Assembly (NCBI GenBank): GCA_030691075.1
Contig: JAUYFI010000087.1
Span: 20,633 to 84,632, forward strand
DNA length: 64,000 nucleotides
From: Sulfurisoma sp.
Lineage (GTDB): Bacteria > Pseudomonadota > Gammaproteobacteria > Burkholderiales > Rhodocyclaceae
Direction: 5' to 3'
In this document: positions 8,990 to 16,265 of the stretch, one piece after another
Position numbering within the stretch: position 1 is the stretch's first letter
Layout of the letters: each line of letters starts with the position of its first letter
Translations under genes and position numbers: made by a program
The notes under the pieces: generated by a model
Databases searched by the model: none
Told to the model about the DNA's origin: nothing
The model's input: only the letters and a program-made list of their open reading frames with translations

Positions 8990-9467
8990 TGCCGGTCAGG
9001 AATTTACGTCGAGCCGGAGAGGATAGCGTCTTTTGCGCCAGTTGCGAGGCGGGCTCCTCCGGCGCGCGGATCAACGCGATCAGCGCCGCATGGGCGGTGA
9101 GCACGGCGTCGGACTGGCTGGCGAACTGTGCCATGGGCGAGAACAGCGCACAGCTCTGGAATTCGCCGATCTCGGCTTCCTCGCTGCCGAGGAAGGCGAA
9201 GTCCCCCGCCGGGAATCGATGAAAAATCCGCGCGTTCTCGGTGGCGGAAATCCAGGTGCCGCTGCTGCCGGGCAGCAGCAGCAGACTCATGCACCAGGGG
9301 GCGATGACGATGCCGAGCCAGTGATCCATCCAGCGCTGAAAGCCAACGGTCTCGACCTCGAGCGCCTCGTTGTGCACCGGCAGGCCGGCCATGCGCTCGC
9401 GCTCGATGCGGCGGTAGGCCGAGGCGACGAGCGCCGACGGGTCGATCTCATGAACCCGCAGGCTCAT
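8982..9467 (-). CDS. hybE: hydrogenase assembly chaperone HybE/HupJ
   Basis: A 161-residue member of the HybE/HupJ family, cytoplasmic chaperones that hold the Tat-exported small and large subunits of uptake hydrogenases until they are complete. Recognisable are ERMAGLPVHNEALEVETVGF, the WMDHWLGIVIAPWCMSLLLLPG core, and RKFLTGNA at the end. The second of two adjacent ATG codons (9467) was chosen; 9470 is equally possible. It overlaps the upstream HypC/HupF-like gene by about 20 bases and the downstream hypA by eight bases, so the string is tightly coupled. Confidence 0.9.
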   Translation of the reverse strand: MSLRVHEIDPSALVASAYRRIERERMAGLPVHNEALEVETVGFQRWMDHWLGIVIAPWCMSLLLLPGSSGTWISATENARIFHRFPAGDFAFLGSEEAEIGEFQSCALFSPMAQFASQSDAVLTAHAALIALIRAPEEPASQLAQKTLSSPARRKFLTGNA

Positions 9468-9720
9468 CATGGCTTAGCCCCAGTTGCCGGGCACTTTCCG
9501 GGTGCTCCAGCAGTTCGGTCATCAGCGCCAGCGACTCTTCCGCGCGCCCGGCATCGACGCGCTCGAAGGCGAAGCCGCCGGCCTGGATCAGCAGATAATC
9601 GCCGACCGCGATCTCTTCATCCAGCAGCAGCAGGCTGACCTCGCGCTGCTGGCCGAAGCATTCGGTGAGCGCGATGCCGTCGCGGACTTCGATGACTTTC
9701 GATGGCGCGGCCAGGCACAT
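9448..9720 (-). CDS. HypC/HupF-family hydrogenase chaperone
   Basis: A 90-residue HypC-family protein starting MCLAAPSKVIEV with the essential Cys2, followed by the DEEIAVGDYLLIQAGGFAFE core. It has a longer C-terminal tail than the HypC encoded at 2792-3013. Members in this genomic position, between the protease and HybE genes, are often called HupF or HybG and serve the uptake-hydrogenase large subunit specifically. Having two HypC-type chaperones in the same operon fits division of labour between the Hyb and Hox enzymes, which is an inference from position only. Confidence 0.92.
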   Translation of the reverse strand: MCLAAPSKVIEVRDGIALTECFGQQREVSLLLLDEEIAVGDYLLIQAGGFAFERVDAGRAEESLALMTELLEHPESARQLGLSHDEPAGS

Positions 9721-9722
9721 GG

Positions 9723-10169
9723 TTACAGTTCAGCCAGCACTTGGCCGACCAACTCCGGAACGCGTGCCGCCACCAGCGGCGTCAACTCCATGCCCAGTGC
9801 CATGGTCTGCGGCTGCACGCCGAGAATCACCATCTTCTTGGGCGCCGCGCCGAGGAATTCCAGGCTCGCCAGCACGTCGGGCAGGCCGATCTGATGCGGC
9901 GACAACCGGGTGCGAAAGAAGACCGGCACATCGTCGCCCTCGATGCGCACCAATGTGCCCGGCGGCTTGCCGGCGTTGATGGCATCGACGACGATGAGGC
10001 GGTCGAGGTTGGACAACTCGTCGAGCATTTCCATTGCCGACGTGCCGCCGTCGATCAGCGTCACGCCGTCCGGCAGCACATGGTCGCGTTCCAGCGCCTC
10101 GACCACGCGCACGCCGACGCCCTCGTCCTGCATGATGAGGTTGCCGATGCCGAGGACCACGGTTTTCAT
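9723..10169 (-). CDS. hybD: hydrogenase maturation endopeptidase HybD/HupD
   Basis: A 148-residue HyaD/HybD-type nickel-dependent protease that removes the C-terminal tail of the large subunit after nickel insertion. It opens VVLGIGNLIMQDEGVGVRVV, containing the nickel-binding Glu; VVDAINAG carries the second ligand Asp; LSPHQIGLPDVLA carries the His. The start at 10169 is preferred because homologues begin with MKxVVLGIGN; an upstream in-frame ATG at 10205 would add 12 residues with no family counterpart. It follows hybC after a 349-bp palindrome-rich gap, and its stop is two bases ahead of the HypC/HupF gene. Confidence 0.95.
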   Translation of the reverse strand: MKTVVLGIGNLIMQDEGVGVRVVEALERDHVLPDGVTLIDGGTSAMEMLDELSNLDRLIVVDAINAGKPPGTLVRIEGDDVPVFFRTRLSPHQIGLPDVLASLEFLGAAPKKMVILGVQPQTMALGMELTPLVAARVPELVGQVLAEL

Positions 10170-10518
10170 TTCAGTTGCTCCACCGCTTTTGGGCACCACT
10201 CGCAAGGCATGAAACTTCGTTGAGGGGCGTCGGAGAACGCCAAGGGTGGCAGGTGGCCGACGCTGCTCATGTCACCCGAACCGGGCTGCGCCCGGTTCTC
10301 CTTCTTTACTTCGCTGCGTCGGCCACCCGCCACCCTTGACGGGGTACGCCGGTGCTTTTGCATGGCCAGACAAGCCACGGTCATTCCCGATCGGGCCGGT
10401 GGGGCGTTCTGCGCAGCGAAGTAAAGGAGGAGGCGGTGGCCGAAGGCCGCCGCCGGGGGACATGAGCGAAGCAGAATGCCCCACCGGCCCGATCGCGCAC
10501 CAAACGTCGAACTTCATC
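10170..10518. repeat. palindrome-rich spacer between hybC and hybD
   Basis: This spacer holds no gene but several strong inverted repeats. Arms of 23 bases at 10241-10263 and 10316-10338 pair with one mismatch and enclose a perfect 9-bp hairpin at 10278-10298 (GAACCGGGC, loop TGC). Arms of 25 bases at 10388-10412 and 10471-10495 pair with one mismatch and enclose a GC hairpin near 10432-10454. In addition, the segment around 10300-10317 can pair with about 10411-10428 (both contain CGCAGCGAAGTAAAG or its complement), giving an alternative fold. The element could be an mRNA processing or attenuation site that lowers expression of maturation genes relative to the structural genes. Confidence 0.8.
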
Positions 10519-12222
10519 TCAGACCGCCTTGACCGTCACCACCCGATCGTTTTCCGCATCGCTCAGGTGAATCGCGCAGGCGATGCAGGGGTCGAAGGAG
10601 TGGATGGTGCGCAGCACCTCGAGCGGCTGCTCGGGGTTGGCGATGGGGTTGTCGAGCAGCGACGCCTCATACGGGCCGGGCTCGTCCTTCTCGTTGCGCG
10701 GGCAGGCGTTCCAGGTGGACGGCACGACGCACTGGTAGTTCTTGATCTTGCCGTTGTCGATGACCACCCAGTGGGAGAGCACGCCGCGCGGCGCCTCGTG
10801 GTAGCCGACGCCCATCTGTTCGCCTTTCGGGAACACCGGCCGGTTGAAGGTCTTGGTGTCGCCCTTGCCGATGTTGGTCACCAGCGCCGTCCATTGCTCG
10901 GCCAGCATGTCGACCATCACCGCGCAGCGCACGGCGCGCGCGGCATGGCGGCCGATGGTGGAATGCAGCGCATCGACGCCGACCTTGGTCTTGGCCAGCG
11001 CGGACACGGTATCCAGCGCCAGCGTCGTGTACTTCTTCGTCGGCTCGTGGCCGGCCGCGTACATGCACAGCACGTTGGCCAGCGGCCCGACCTGCGCGAC
11101 CTTGCCGTAGAAGGTCGGCGACTTGAGCCAGGAGTATTTGCCGTCGGCCTGGAAGTCGGTGTAGTTGGGCTTGGTCTCGCCGGCGTAGGGGTGCAGCGGT
11201 TTCTTGCTGCTGTAGTCGTACCACGAGTGCTTGACCGATTCCTCGACGCCCTTGGCCCAGTACTCGTCGTTGAAGCCCTTGATCGGCTTGAACTTGGAAA
11301 TGTCGCCGTTCTCGATGTAGCCGCCGGGCAGCGCGAACTGGGTGCCCTTGGTGTCCATCGGGATGTCCGGCACGCACAGGTAGTTGGTGACGCCGCGGCC
11401 AACTTTCGTCCAGTCGGCGTAGAAGGCGCCGACCGCAGCGACGTCGATCAGGTAGACGTTCTTGACGAAGTCGTCCAGCTCGTCGATCCAGCCCTTGACC
11501 GCCATCAGGCGCTCGACTGTCAGCACCGACTGCGAATCGGTGGAAATAGCGTTGGCGACGCCGCCGACCGCGAGGTTCTGGATGTGCGGCGTCTTGGAGC
11601 CGAGGATGGAGACGATCTTGTTGGCCTTGCGCTGGATGTCCAGCGCCTGCAGGTAGTGCGCCGTGGCGAGCAGGTTCACTTCGGGCGAGAGCTTCATCGC
11701 CGGGTGGCCCCAGTAGCCGTTGGTGAAGATGCCGAGCTGGCCGCCGCCGACGAAGTTCTTCAGCCGTTCCTGCACCGCCTTCATCTCGTGCTTGCCGTTG
11801 AGATGCCAGCTCGACAGGCTCTCGGCCAGGCTCGCGGTCTTGTCCGGGTCGGCCTTGAGCGCGGAGGTCACATCGACCCAGTCGAGCGCCGACAGGTGAT
11901 AGAAGTGCACGATGTGGTCATGCACCGCGTGCGCCAGGATAATGAGGTTGCGGATGTACTGGGCGTTGAGCGGCACTTCCAGTTGCAGCGCGTTCTCGAC
12001 CGCGCGCACCGAGGCAATCGCATGCACCGTGGTGCACACGCCGCAGATGCGCTGGGTGATGGTCCAGGCGTCGCGCGGATCGCGGCCCTGCAGGATCAGC
12101 TCGACACCGCGAAACATCTGCCCCGAGGACCAGGCCTTCTTCACCCGGCCGCCCTCGACATCGACGTCGATGCGCAAATGGCCTTCGATGCGGGTGATCG
12201 GATCAATGGTTATGCGTGCCAT
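10519..12222 (-). CDS. hybC: [NiFe] hydrogenase large subunit, Hyb type
   Basis: The catalytic subunit of a membrane-bound uptake hydrogenase, 567 residues. It has both nickel-binding cysteine pairs: RICGVC near residues 58-63 and DPCIACAIH near 544-552. The 15 residues after His552 (starting LSDAEND) form the tail removed by the HybD protease. The segment order and the partner genes (HybA-type ferredoxin and HybB-type membrane protein) point to a group 1c Hyb-like enzyme that feeds electrons from H2 to the quinone pool at the periplasmic face. It carries no signal peptide of its own and is exported with the Tat-signal-bearing small subunit. A 15-base gap separates it from hybB. Confidence 0.97.
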   Translation of the reverse strand: MARITIDPITRIEGHLRIDVDVEGGRVKKAWSSGQMFRGVELILQGRDPRDAWTITQRICGVCTTVHAIASVRAVENALQLEVPLNAQYIRNLIILAHAVHDHIVHFYHLSALDWVDVTSALKADPDKTASLAESLSSWHLNGKHEMKAVQERLKNFVGGGQLGIFTNGYWGHPAMKLSPEVNLLATAHYLQALDIQRKANKIVSILGSKTPHIQNLAVGGVANAISTDSQSVLTVERLMAVKGWIDELDDFVKNVYLIDVAAVGAFYADWTKVGRGVTNYLCVPDIPMDTKGTQFALPGGYIENGDISKFKPIKGFNDEYWAKGVEESVKHSWYDYSSKKPLHPYAGETKPNYTDFQADGKYSWLKSPTFYGKVAQVGPLANVLCMYAAGHEPTKKYTTLALDTVSALAKTKVGVDALHSTIGRHAARAVRCAVMVDMLAEQWTALVTNIGKGDTKTFNRPVFPKGEQMGVGYHEAPRGVLSHWVVIDNGKIKNYQCVVPSTWNACPRNEKDEPGPYEASLLDNPIANPEQPLEVLRTIHSFDPCIACAIHLSDAENDRVVTVKAV

Positions 12223-12237
12223 GGTTTTTCTCCGTGA

Positions 12238-13386
12238 TCAGTGGGCCGCGCCTTCGCGCGGCAGCACCGGGAAGCGGCGGGTGACGAGAATGTAGATCAG
12301 CACTTCGGTCGCGAACATGCCGAGGGTGACCAGCAGTTCGGGCAATGCCGGGAAGTAGCGGAAGCCGGCGCCCGTGTCGTAGCCGATGAGGAAGCCGTTG
12401 AGGCGCAGGAAGGAACCGCCGAGTATCAGCAGGATGCCGGCGACGAACAGCCGCGCCGGGTTGCGCCGCTGGTTTTCCGTGCCGATGATCAGGAAGGGCG
12501 CGACGAAGCAGGCCATCTCGATCCAGAACATCAGGCCTTCGAGACTGAGCTGGAACGAGCGCCCGATGACGCCGCGCACGATCACGTCGCCGAGGCGCAC
12601 CGCGACATAGGCGGCGACCACGCCGAGCATCACCTTCGCCAGCGGCGTCAGCAGCTTCATCTCGATGCCGCGGCGATAGGCCGCGGAAGCGAGACAGGAC
12701 TCGAACAGCACCACGGCGTAGCCCATGATGATGGCGGTGAGCAGGAACAGCAGCGGCACCACCGGCGTCTGCCACAGCGGATGCACCTGCTGGCCGAGCA
12801 CCACCCACAGCGTGCCGAGCGAGGACTGGTGCATCATCGGCAGCAGCGTGCCGAGCGCCACCAGGAAGAAAAGATACTTGTTGAGCTTGCGTTTGAGGTC
12901 CTTGAGGCCGAATTTTTCCAGCACCACCGGCGAGAACTCGATCCACATCACGACGATGTAGGCCGTGATGCAGATGGCCACCTCGAACATCACCGAGTTC
13001 AGGTTGACCGATCCGGGCCAGTACATGTTCCAGACGTTCCACCAGCGGCCGAGGTCGAAGATCACGCCGGCGCCAGCCAGGGTGTAGCCGAGCAGCGAGG
13101 CCAGCAGCGCCGGTCGCACCAGCGGGTGGTATTCGCCGCGATTGAAGATGTAGACCAGCATCGCCACCGAGAAACCGCCGCAGGCCAGGGCCGAGCCGAT
13201 CATGACGTCGACGACGATCCAGATGCCCCACGGATAGCCGTCGTTGAGGTCGGTGACGGCGCCCAGCCCGAAGATGAAGCGATAGAGCAGGATGGCCGCC
13301 ATCAGCGCGACCAGCACGCCGGCGATGAAGGTCACCTTGTTGAGCAGCGGCCCGCCGACGGGGGCGGGAGCGGAATGAGTGGTCAT
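12238..13386 (-). CDS. hybB: hydrogenase integral membrane subunit HybB (NrfD-like)
   Basis: A 382-residue membrane protein of the HybB/NrfD family with about ten hydrophobic segments and no haem-ligating CxxCH. It is the quinone-reducing anchor of Hyb-type hydrogenases. Family signatures include DLNDGYPWGIWIVVDVM near the N terminus, GVIFDLGRWW, and MMHQSSLGTLWVV near the middle, which is shared with HybB and related polysulfide and sulfite-reductase subunits. It lies between the hybA and hybC homologues with two-base and 15-base gaps. DsrP of the sulfur cluster at 60 kb belongs to the same superfamily. Confidence 0.95.
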   Translation of the reverse strand: MTTHSAPAPVGGPLLNKVTFIAGVLVALMAAILLYRFIFGLGAVTDLNDGYPWGIWIVVDVMIGSALACGGFSVAMLVYIFNRGEYHPLVRPALLASLLGYTLAGAGVIFDLGRWWNVWNMYWPGSVNLNSVMFEVAICITAYIVVMWIEFSPVVLEKFGLKDLKRKLNKYLFFLVALGTLLPMMHQSSLGTLWVVLGQQVHPLWQTPVVPLLFLLTAIIMGYAVVLFESCLASAAYRRGIEMKLLTPLAKVMLGVVAAYVAVRLGDVIVRGVIGRSFQLSLEGLMFWIEMACFVAPFLIIGTENQRRNPARLFVAGILLILGGSFLRLNGFLIGYDTGAGFRYFPALPELLVTLGMFATEVLIYILVTRRFPVLPREGAAH

Positions 13387-13388
13387 GG

Positions 13389-14429
13389 TCAGCCCTCCTC
13401 TCCGTCATCGGGTTTGACATTGCGCCTGGCGACCCAGCTCAGCGCGCCGAGCACGGCGATGGGCATCAGCAGCCCGCCGTAGAGGGTGTGCTGGATGGTC
13501 TCGGATGTCGCGGCCGATGAATAGGGCGGCAGGTTCGGCATGCCGACCTTCTCGAAGCTCACGCCCGAGAGTTTCAGCACCTGGGTGCCGCCGTACTCCT
13601 TCTCGCCATAGACGTGCTGCACATACTTGCCGATGGTGCCCTCGTAGATCTGGTCGGGCTCGTCGCGCCAGCCTTGGCGATTTTTCCGGCCCTTGCCGTC
13701 TTCCTTGCCTTGCAGCATTTTTTCCGTGGCGTGACGCAGTCGGCCGCGCGGGAATTTCGTTACGCTGCCGGGCTTGAGCGCCAGCCGCCGCTTCGCTTCG
13801 GCCAGCAGGTCCTCGGTGCGGCCGAACAACGTCGCGCCGGTCGGGCAGACCTCGGCGCAGGCGGAATAGCGGCCGTCTTTGTGACGGTGGCGGCAGAGTT
13901 CGCACTTGCCGATGCGGCCCAGCGGATCGTCGTACTGGTACTTCGGAATGCCGAAGGGACAGGCGACGACGCAGTAGCGGCAGCCGATGCACTTGTCCGG
14001 GTCGTAGGCGACGATGCCGTTCACCGGGTCCTTGGTCATCGCCGACACCGGGCAGGCCGAGACGCAGCTCGGATCCGCGCAATGCATGCACGAAGTCTTC
14101 ATGAAGGCATAGCCGTTGATCTCGGCGTCCTTCGTATCCATGGTGCCGTTGCGGTACATCTTGATGATGTTGTAGGTATGGCCGCTGGTGTCGAGCGGCG
14201 TATCCCACAACTTGTCGACGGTGCTGAACTCGGCCGGGTTGTTGTTGGCTTCCTTGCACGCCGCCATGCAGGCCTTGCAGCCGATGCAGAGCGTGGCGTC
14301 GTAGAGCAGGCCCATGGCCTCGGGCGGGCGGTGGTAGGTGTCGCGCGCCTGTACCGGCGTGGCGCCAGCGCCGACTATTGCGCCGGTCGCCGCCAGCGCG
14401 CCTTTCAGAAAATCGCGTCGGGATGACAT
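13389..14429 (-). CDS. hybA: hydrogenase ferredoxin-type subunit HybA
   Basis: A 346-residue Tat-exported iron-sulfur protein that carries electrons from the small subunit to HybB. The N terminus SSRRDFLKGAL is a twin-arginine signal. Four cysteine clusters follow: CIGCKACMAAC, CMHCADPSCVSAC, CIGCRYCVVACP and the split CELCRHRH..CAEVCPTG, consistent with four [4Fe-4S] centres. A C-terminal hydrophobic segment (LLMPIAVLGALSWVA) should anchor it in the membrane, as in HybA of enteric bacteria. It sits one base after hybO and two before hybB. Confidence 0.96.
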   Translation of the reverse strand: MSSRRDFLKGALAATGAIVGAGATPVQARDTYHRPPEAMGLLYDATLCIGCKACMAACKEANNNPAEFSTVDKLWDTPLDTSGHTYNIIKMYRNGTMDTKDAEINGYAFMKTSCMHCADPSCVSACPVSAMTKDPVNGIVAYDPDKCIGCRYCVVACPFGIPKYQYDDPLGRIGKCELCRHRHKDGRYSACAEVCPTGATLFGRTEDLLAEAKRRLALKPGSVTKFPRGRLRHATEKMLQGKEDGKGRKNRQGWRDEPDQIYEGTIGKYVQHVYGEKEYGGTQVLKLSGVSFEKVGMPNLPPYSSAATSETIQHTLYGGLLMPIAVLGALSWVARRNVKPDDGEEG

Positions 14430-14430
14430 A

Positions 14431-15615
14431 TCACACCTCCGCTTTTGACTTGTCTGCCTTGTCCTGTGCCTTTTCCAGTTCCTCGGCCTTGTGCGACATG
14501 CCGAGGTTGCGCGTCAGCATCGCGGCGGCGCCGGCGGCGGCACCCGCAACAGCGGCCAGCGCGGCGGCCGAGGCGAAGGTGGCGCCCCTGCCCTGTTCCT
14601 CGACGATGCGCGCGTACTGCAGCGGCGGGACGACGTTGAGCATCTTGGCCACGGCGTGGATCGGCTTGGCGAAACCAACGCCCTTTTCGGTGCAACCGAT
14701 GCAGGGATGGCCGCAGCCGACCGGCCAGTTGCCTTCGCCGGCGTCGCCGAAGCCGATGGTCGGGCAGTTGGCATAGGTCTCGGGGCCCTTGCAGCCGAGC
14801 TTGTAGAGGCAGTAGCCCTTGCGGTGGCCCTCGTCGCCGAACTCCATGGCGAAGCGGCCGGCATCGAAATGCGCGCGACGCTCGCAGTGCTCATGGACCA
14901 GGCGGCCATAGGCGAACAGAGGCCGGCCCAGCTTGTCCACCGCCGGCAGCTTGCCGAAGGTGAGGAAATGCACCACCGTGGCGAGGAAGTTGTAGGGATT
15001 GGGCGGGCAGCCGGGGATGGTCACCACGGGTTTGCCCAGCACTTCGCCGACGCTCGATGCGCCGGTGGGATTGGGGTCGGTCGAGGGCATGCCGCCCCAG
15101 GAGGCGCAGGAGCCGATGGCAATCACCGCCGCCGCGTCGGCCGCGCATTCCTTGACCAGGTCCACCGCCGTCTGGCCGCCGATCTTGCAGTAGATGCCCT
15201 TGTCCTTGGTGGGAATCGCGCCTTCGACCACCAGCACATACTTGCCCTTGTTGGCCGCCATCGCATCCTTGCGCGCCTTCTCGGCCTGGTGGCCGGCGGC
15301 GACCATCAGCGTCTCGTGGTAGTCGAGCGAGATAACGTCGAGGATCAGCTTTTCCAGCGTCGGGTGCTCGGCGCGCAGCAGCGACTCGGAGCAGCCCGTG
15401 CATTCCTGGAAGTGCAGCCAGATCACCGAGGGACGCTTGGCGGCCTCGACCGCCTTGGCGATCGCGGCCTCGGCGCCGGCCGGCAGGCCGAGGGTGGCCG
15501 CCACGCCGGAACAGAACTGGAGGAAGTCGCGCCGGGATATCCGCAGGCGGCGCTCGACGGCGTCGGCGGCGGCCTCCGTGGCACGGTGGGTTTCATGGAA
15601 GAACGTCGCTTGCAT
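14431..15615 (-). CDS. hybO: [NiFe] hydrogenase small subunit, Hyb type
   Basis: A 394-residue small subunit. The start at 15615 is chosen because GGAGGAGA stands about ten bases upstream and the Tat signal RRISRRDFLQF-type region then falls near residue 25-30 (seen as LRISRRDFLQF). The proximal cluster cysteines appear in ECTGCSESLLR, the medial/distal clusters in IGSCASWGGM, IPGCPPNPYN, YCLYKLGCKG and CGHPCIGCTEKG. A hydrophobic Ala-rich C-terminal helix (about 350-375) would anchor the periplasmic enzyme. It is the first gene of the operon, 61 bases from a strong FNR-like site. Confidence 0.97.
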   Translation of the reverse strand: MQATFFHETHRATEAAADAVERRLRISRRDFLQFCSGVAATLGLPAGAEAAIAKAVEAAKRPSVIWLHFQECTGCSESLLRAEHPTLEKLILDVISLDYHETLMVAAGHQAEKARKDAMAANKGKYVLVVEGAIPTKDKGIYCKIGGQTAVDLVKECAADAAAVIAIGSCASWGGMPSTDPNPTGASSVGEVLGKPVVTIPGCPPNPYNFLATVVHFLTFGKLPAVDKLGRPLFAYGRLVHEHCERRAHFDAGRFAMEFGDEGHRKGYCLYKLGCKGPETYANCPTIGFGDAGEGNWPVGCGHPCIGCTEKGVGFAKPIHAVAKMLNVVPPLQYARIVEEQGRGATFASAAALAAVAGAAAGAAAMLTRNLGMSHKAEELEKAQDKADKSKAEV

Positions 15616-15676
15616 GATGCTCTCTCCTCCTGCGACCGGAATGCGCATATTCAACGCTCGGAGCCCATACCACTTT

Positions 15677-15690
15677 TTGCGATAGATCAA
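15677..15690 (-). promoter_or_regulatory. FNR-like operator of the hyb operon
   Basis: Read on the minus strand the site is TTGATCTATCGCAA, one full half-site TTGAT and a degenerate second half CGCAA where FNR/ANR would prefer ATCAA. Its centre is about 68 bases upstream of the hybO ATG. An 18-base block including this site differs by only one base from the block upstream of hoxF at 19996-20013. An extended AT-rich hexamer (GAATAT) follows about 33 bases downstream of the centre, compatible with activation from a position near -41.5. Confidence 0.7.
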
Positions 15691-15769
15691 ATGTCCCTGA
15701 TATTCCGTTCCACCTTTCCGCGACCTATACTGGGTCAGATTGTCTTATCCACATGAAATGGGGTTCGCC

Positions 15770-16252
15770 ATGACAAACAATTGCACGGAAATGGTTCGCA
15801 CGTCGCCGCTGGTGGCGGAACTGGACGATGCCCAGCGAGATGTCCTCGCCGAACTGATCACCTGCCGCGGCCTCGCCGACGGCGAAACGCTGATCCGCGA
15901 AGGCGAAGTCAGCAACGAGTTGCACGTGATCGCCGCCGGTGGCCTCGCCGTGACGCGCGACACCGGCAACGGCGACTGGGTGGTGCTGCATGTGCTGCGC
16001 CCGCGCGACATGGCGGGCGAACTCGGCTTTCTCGACGACCAGGAGCACAGCGCCACGCTGCGCGCGATGGGGCCGACGCAGGTCTTCAGCCTGCGGCGCG
16101 ACAAGCTCGAAGGGCTGCTGGCGACGCAACCGATGATCGTCTATCGGGTCATGCGCGCCGTCGTGCGCGAGGTGCACGGCATCCTGCGGCGCATGAACAT
16201 CCAGTACGTCGAGCTGACCAACTACATCACCAAGCAGCACGGCCGCTACTGA
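15770..16252 (+). CDS. cyclic-nucleotide-binding domain protein without a DNA-binding domain
   Basis: A protein of 160 residues from the ATG at 15770 that consists almost only of a CAP/CRP-type effector domain: LIREGEVSNELHVIAAGGLAV, then VLRPRDMAGELGFLDDQEHSATLRA as a phosphate-cassette-like segment, and a long helix up to IVYRVMRAVVREVHGILRRM. It ends after NYITKQHGRY, where Crp/Fnr regulators would go into the winged helix, so it cannot bind DNA by that route. A TTG start at 15740 would extend it by ten residues. It is divergent from hybO and its promoter faces the FNR-like site, so it may be a signal-binding partner for hydrogenase control. Confidence 0.75.
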   Translation: MTNNCTEMVRTSPLVAELDDAQRDVLAELITCRGLADGETLIREGEVSNELHVIAAGGLAVTRDTGNGDWVVLHVLRPRDMAGELGFLDDQEHSATLRAMGPTQVFSLRRDKLEGLLATQPMIVYRVMRAVVREVHGILRRMNIQYVELTNYITKQHGRY

Positions 16253-16265
16253 CCGCCATCGACGA

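Noticed and set aside
12241..13482. Long plus-strand frame antisense to hybB
   Set aside because: Gln/His/Arg-rich composition, shadow of a clear membrane protein gene.
14357..14379. Repeat-like GCCAGCGCCGACTATT in the Tat signal of hybA
   Set aside because: Normal Ala/Gly-rich signal peptide; lacks the T-run.
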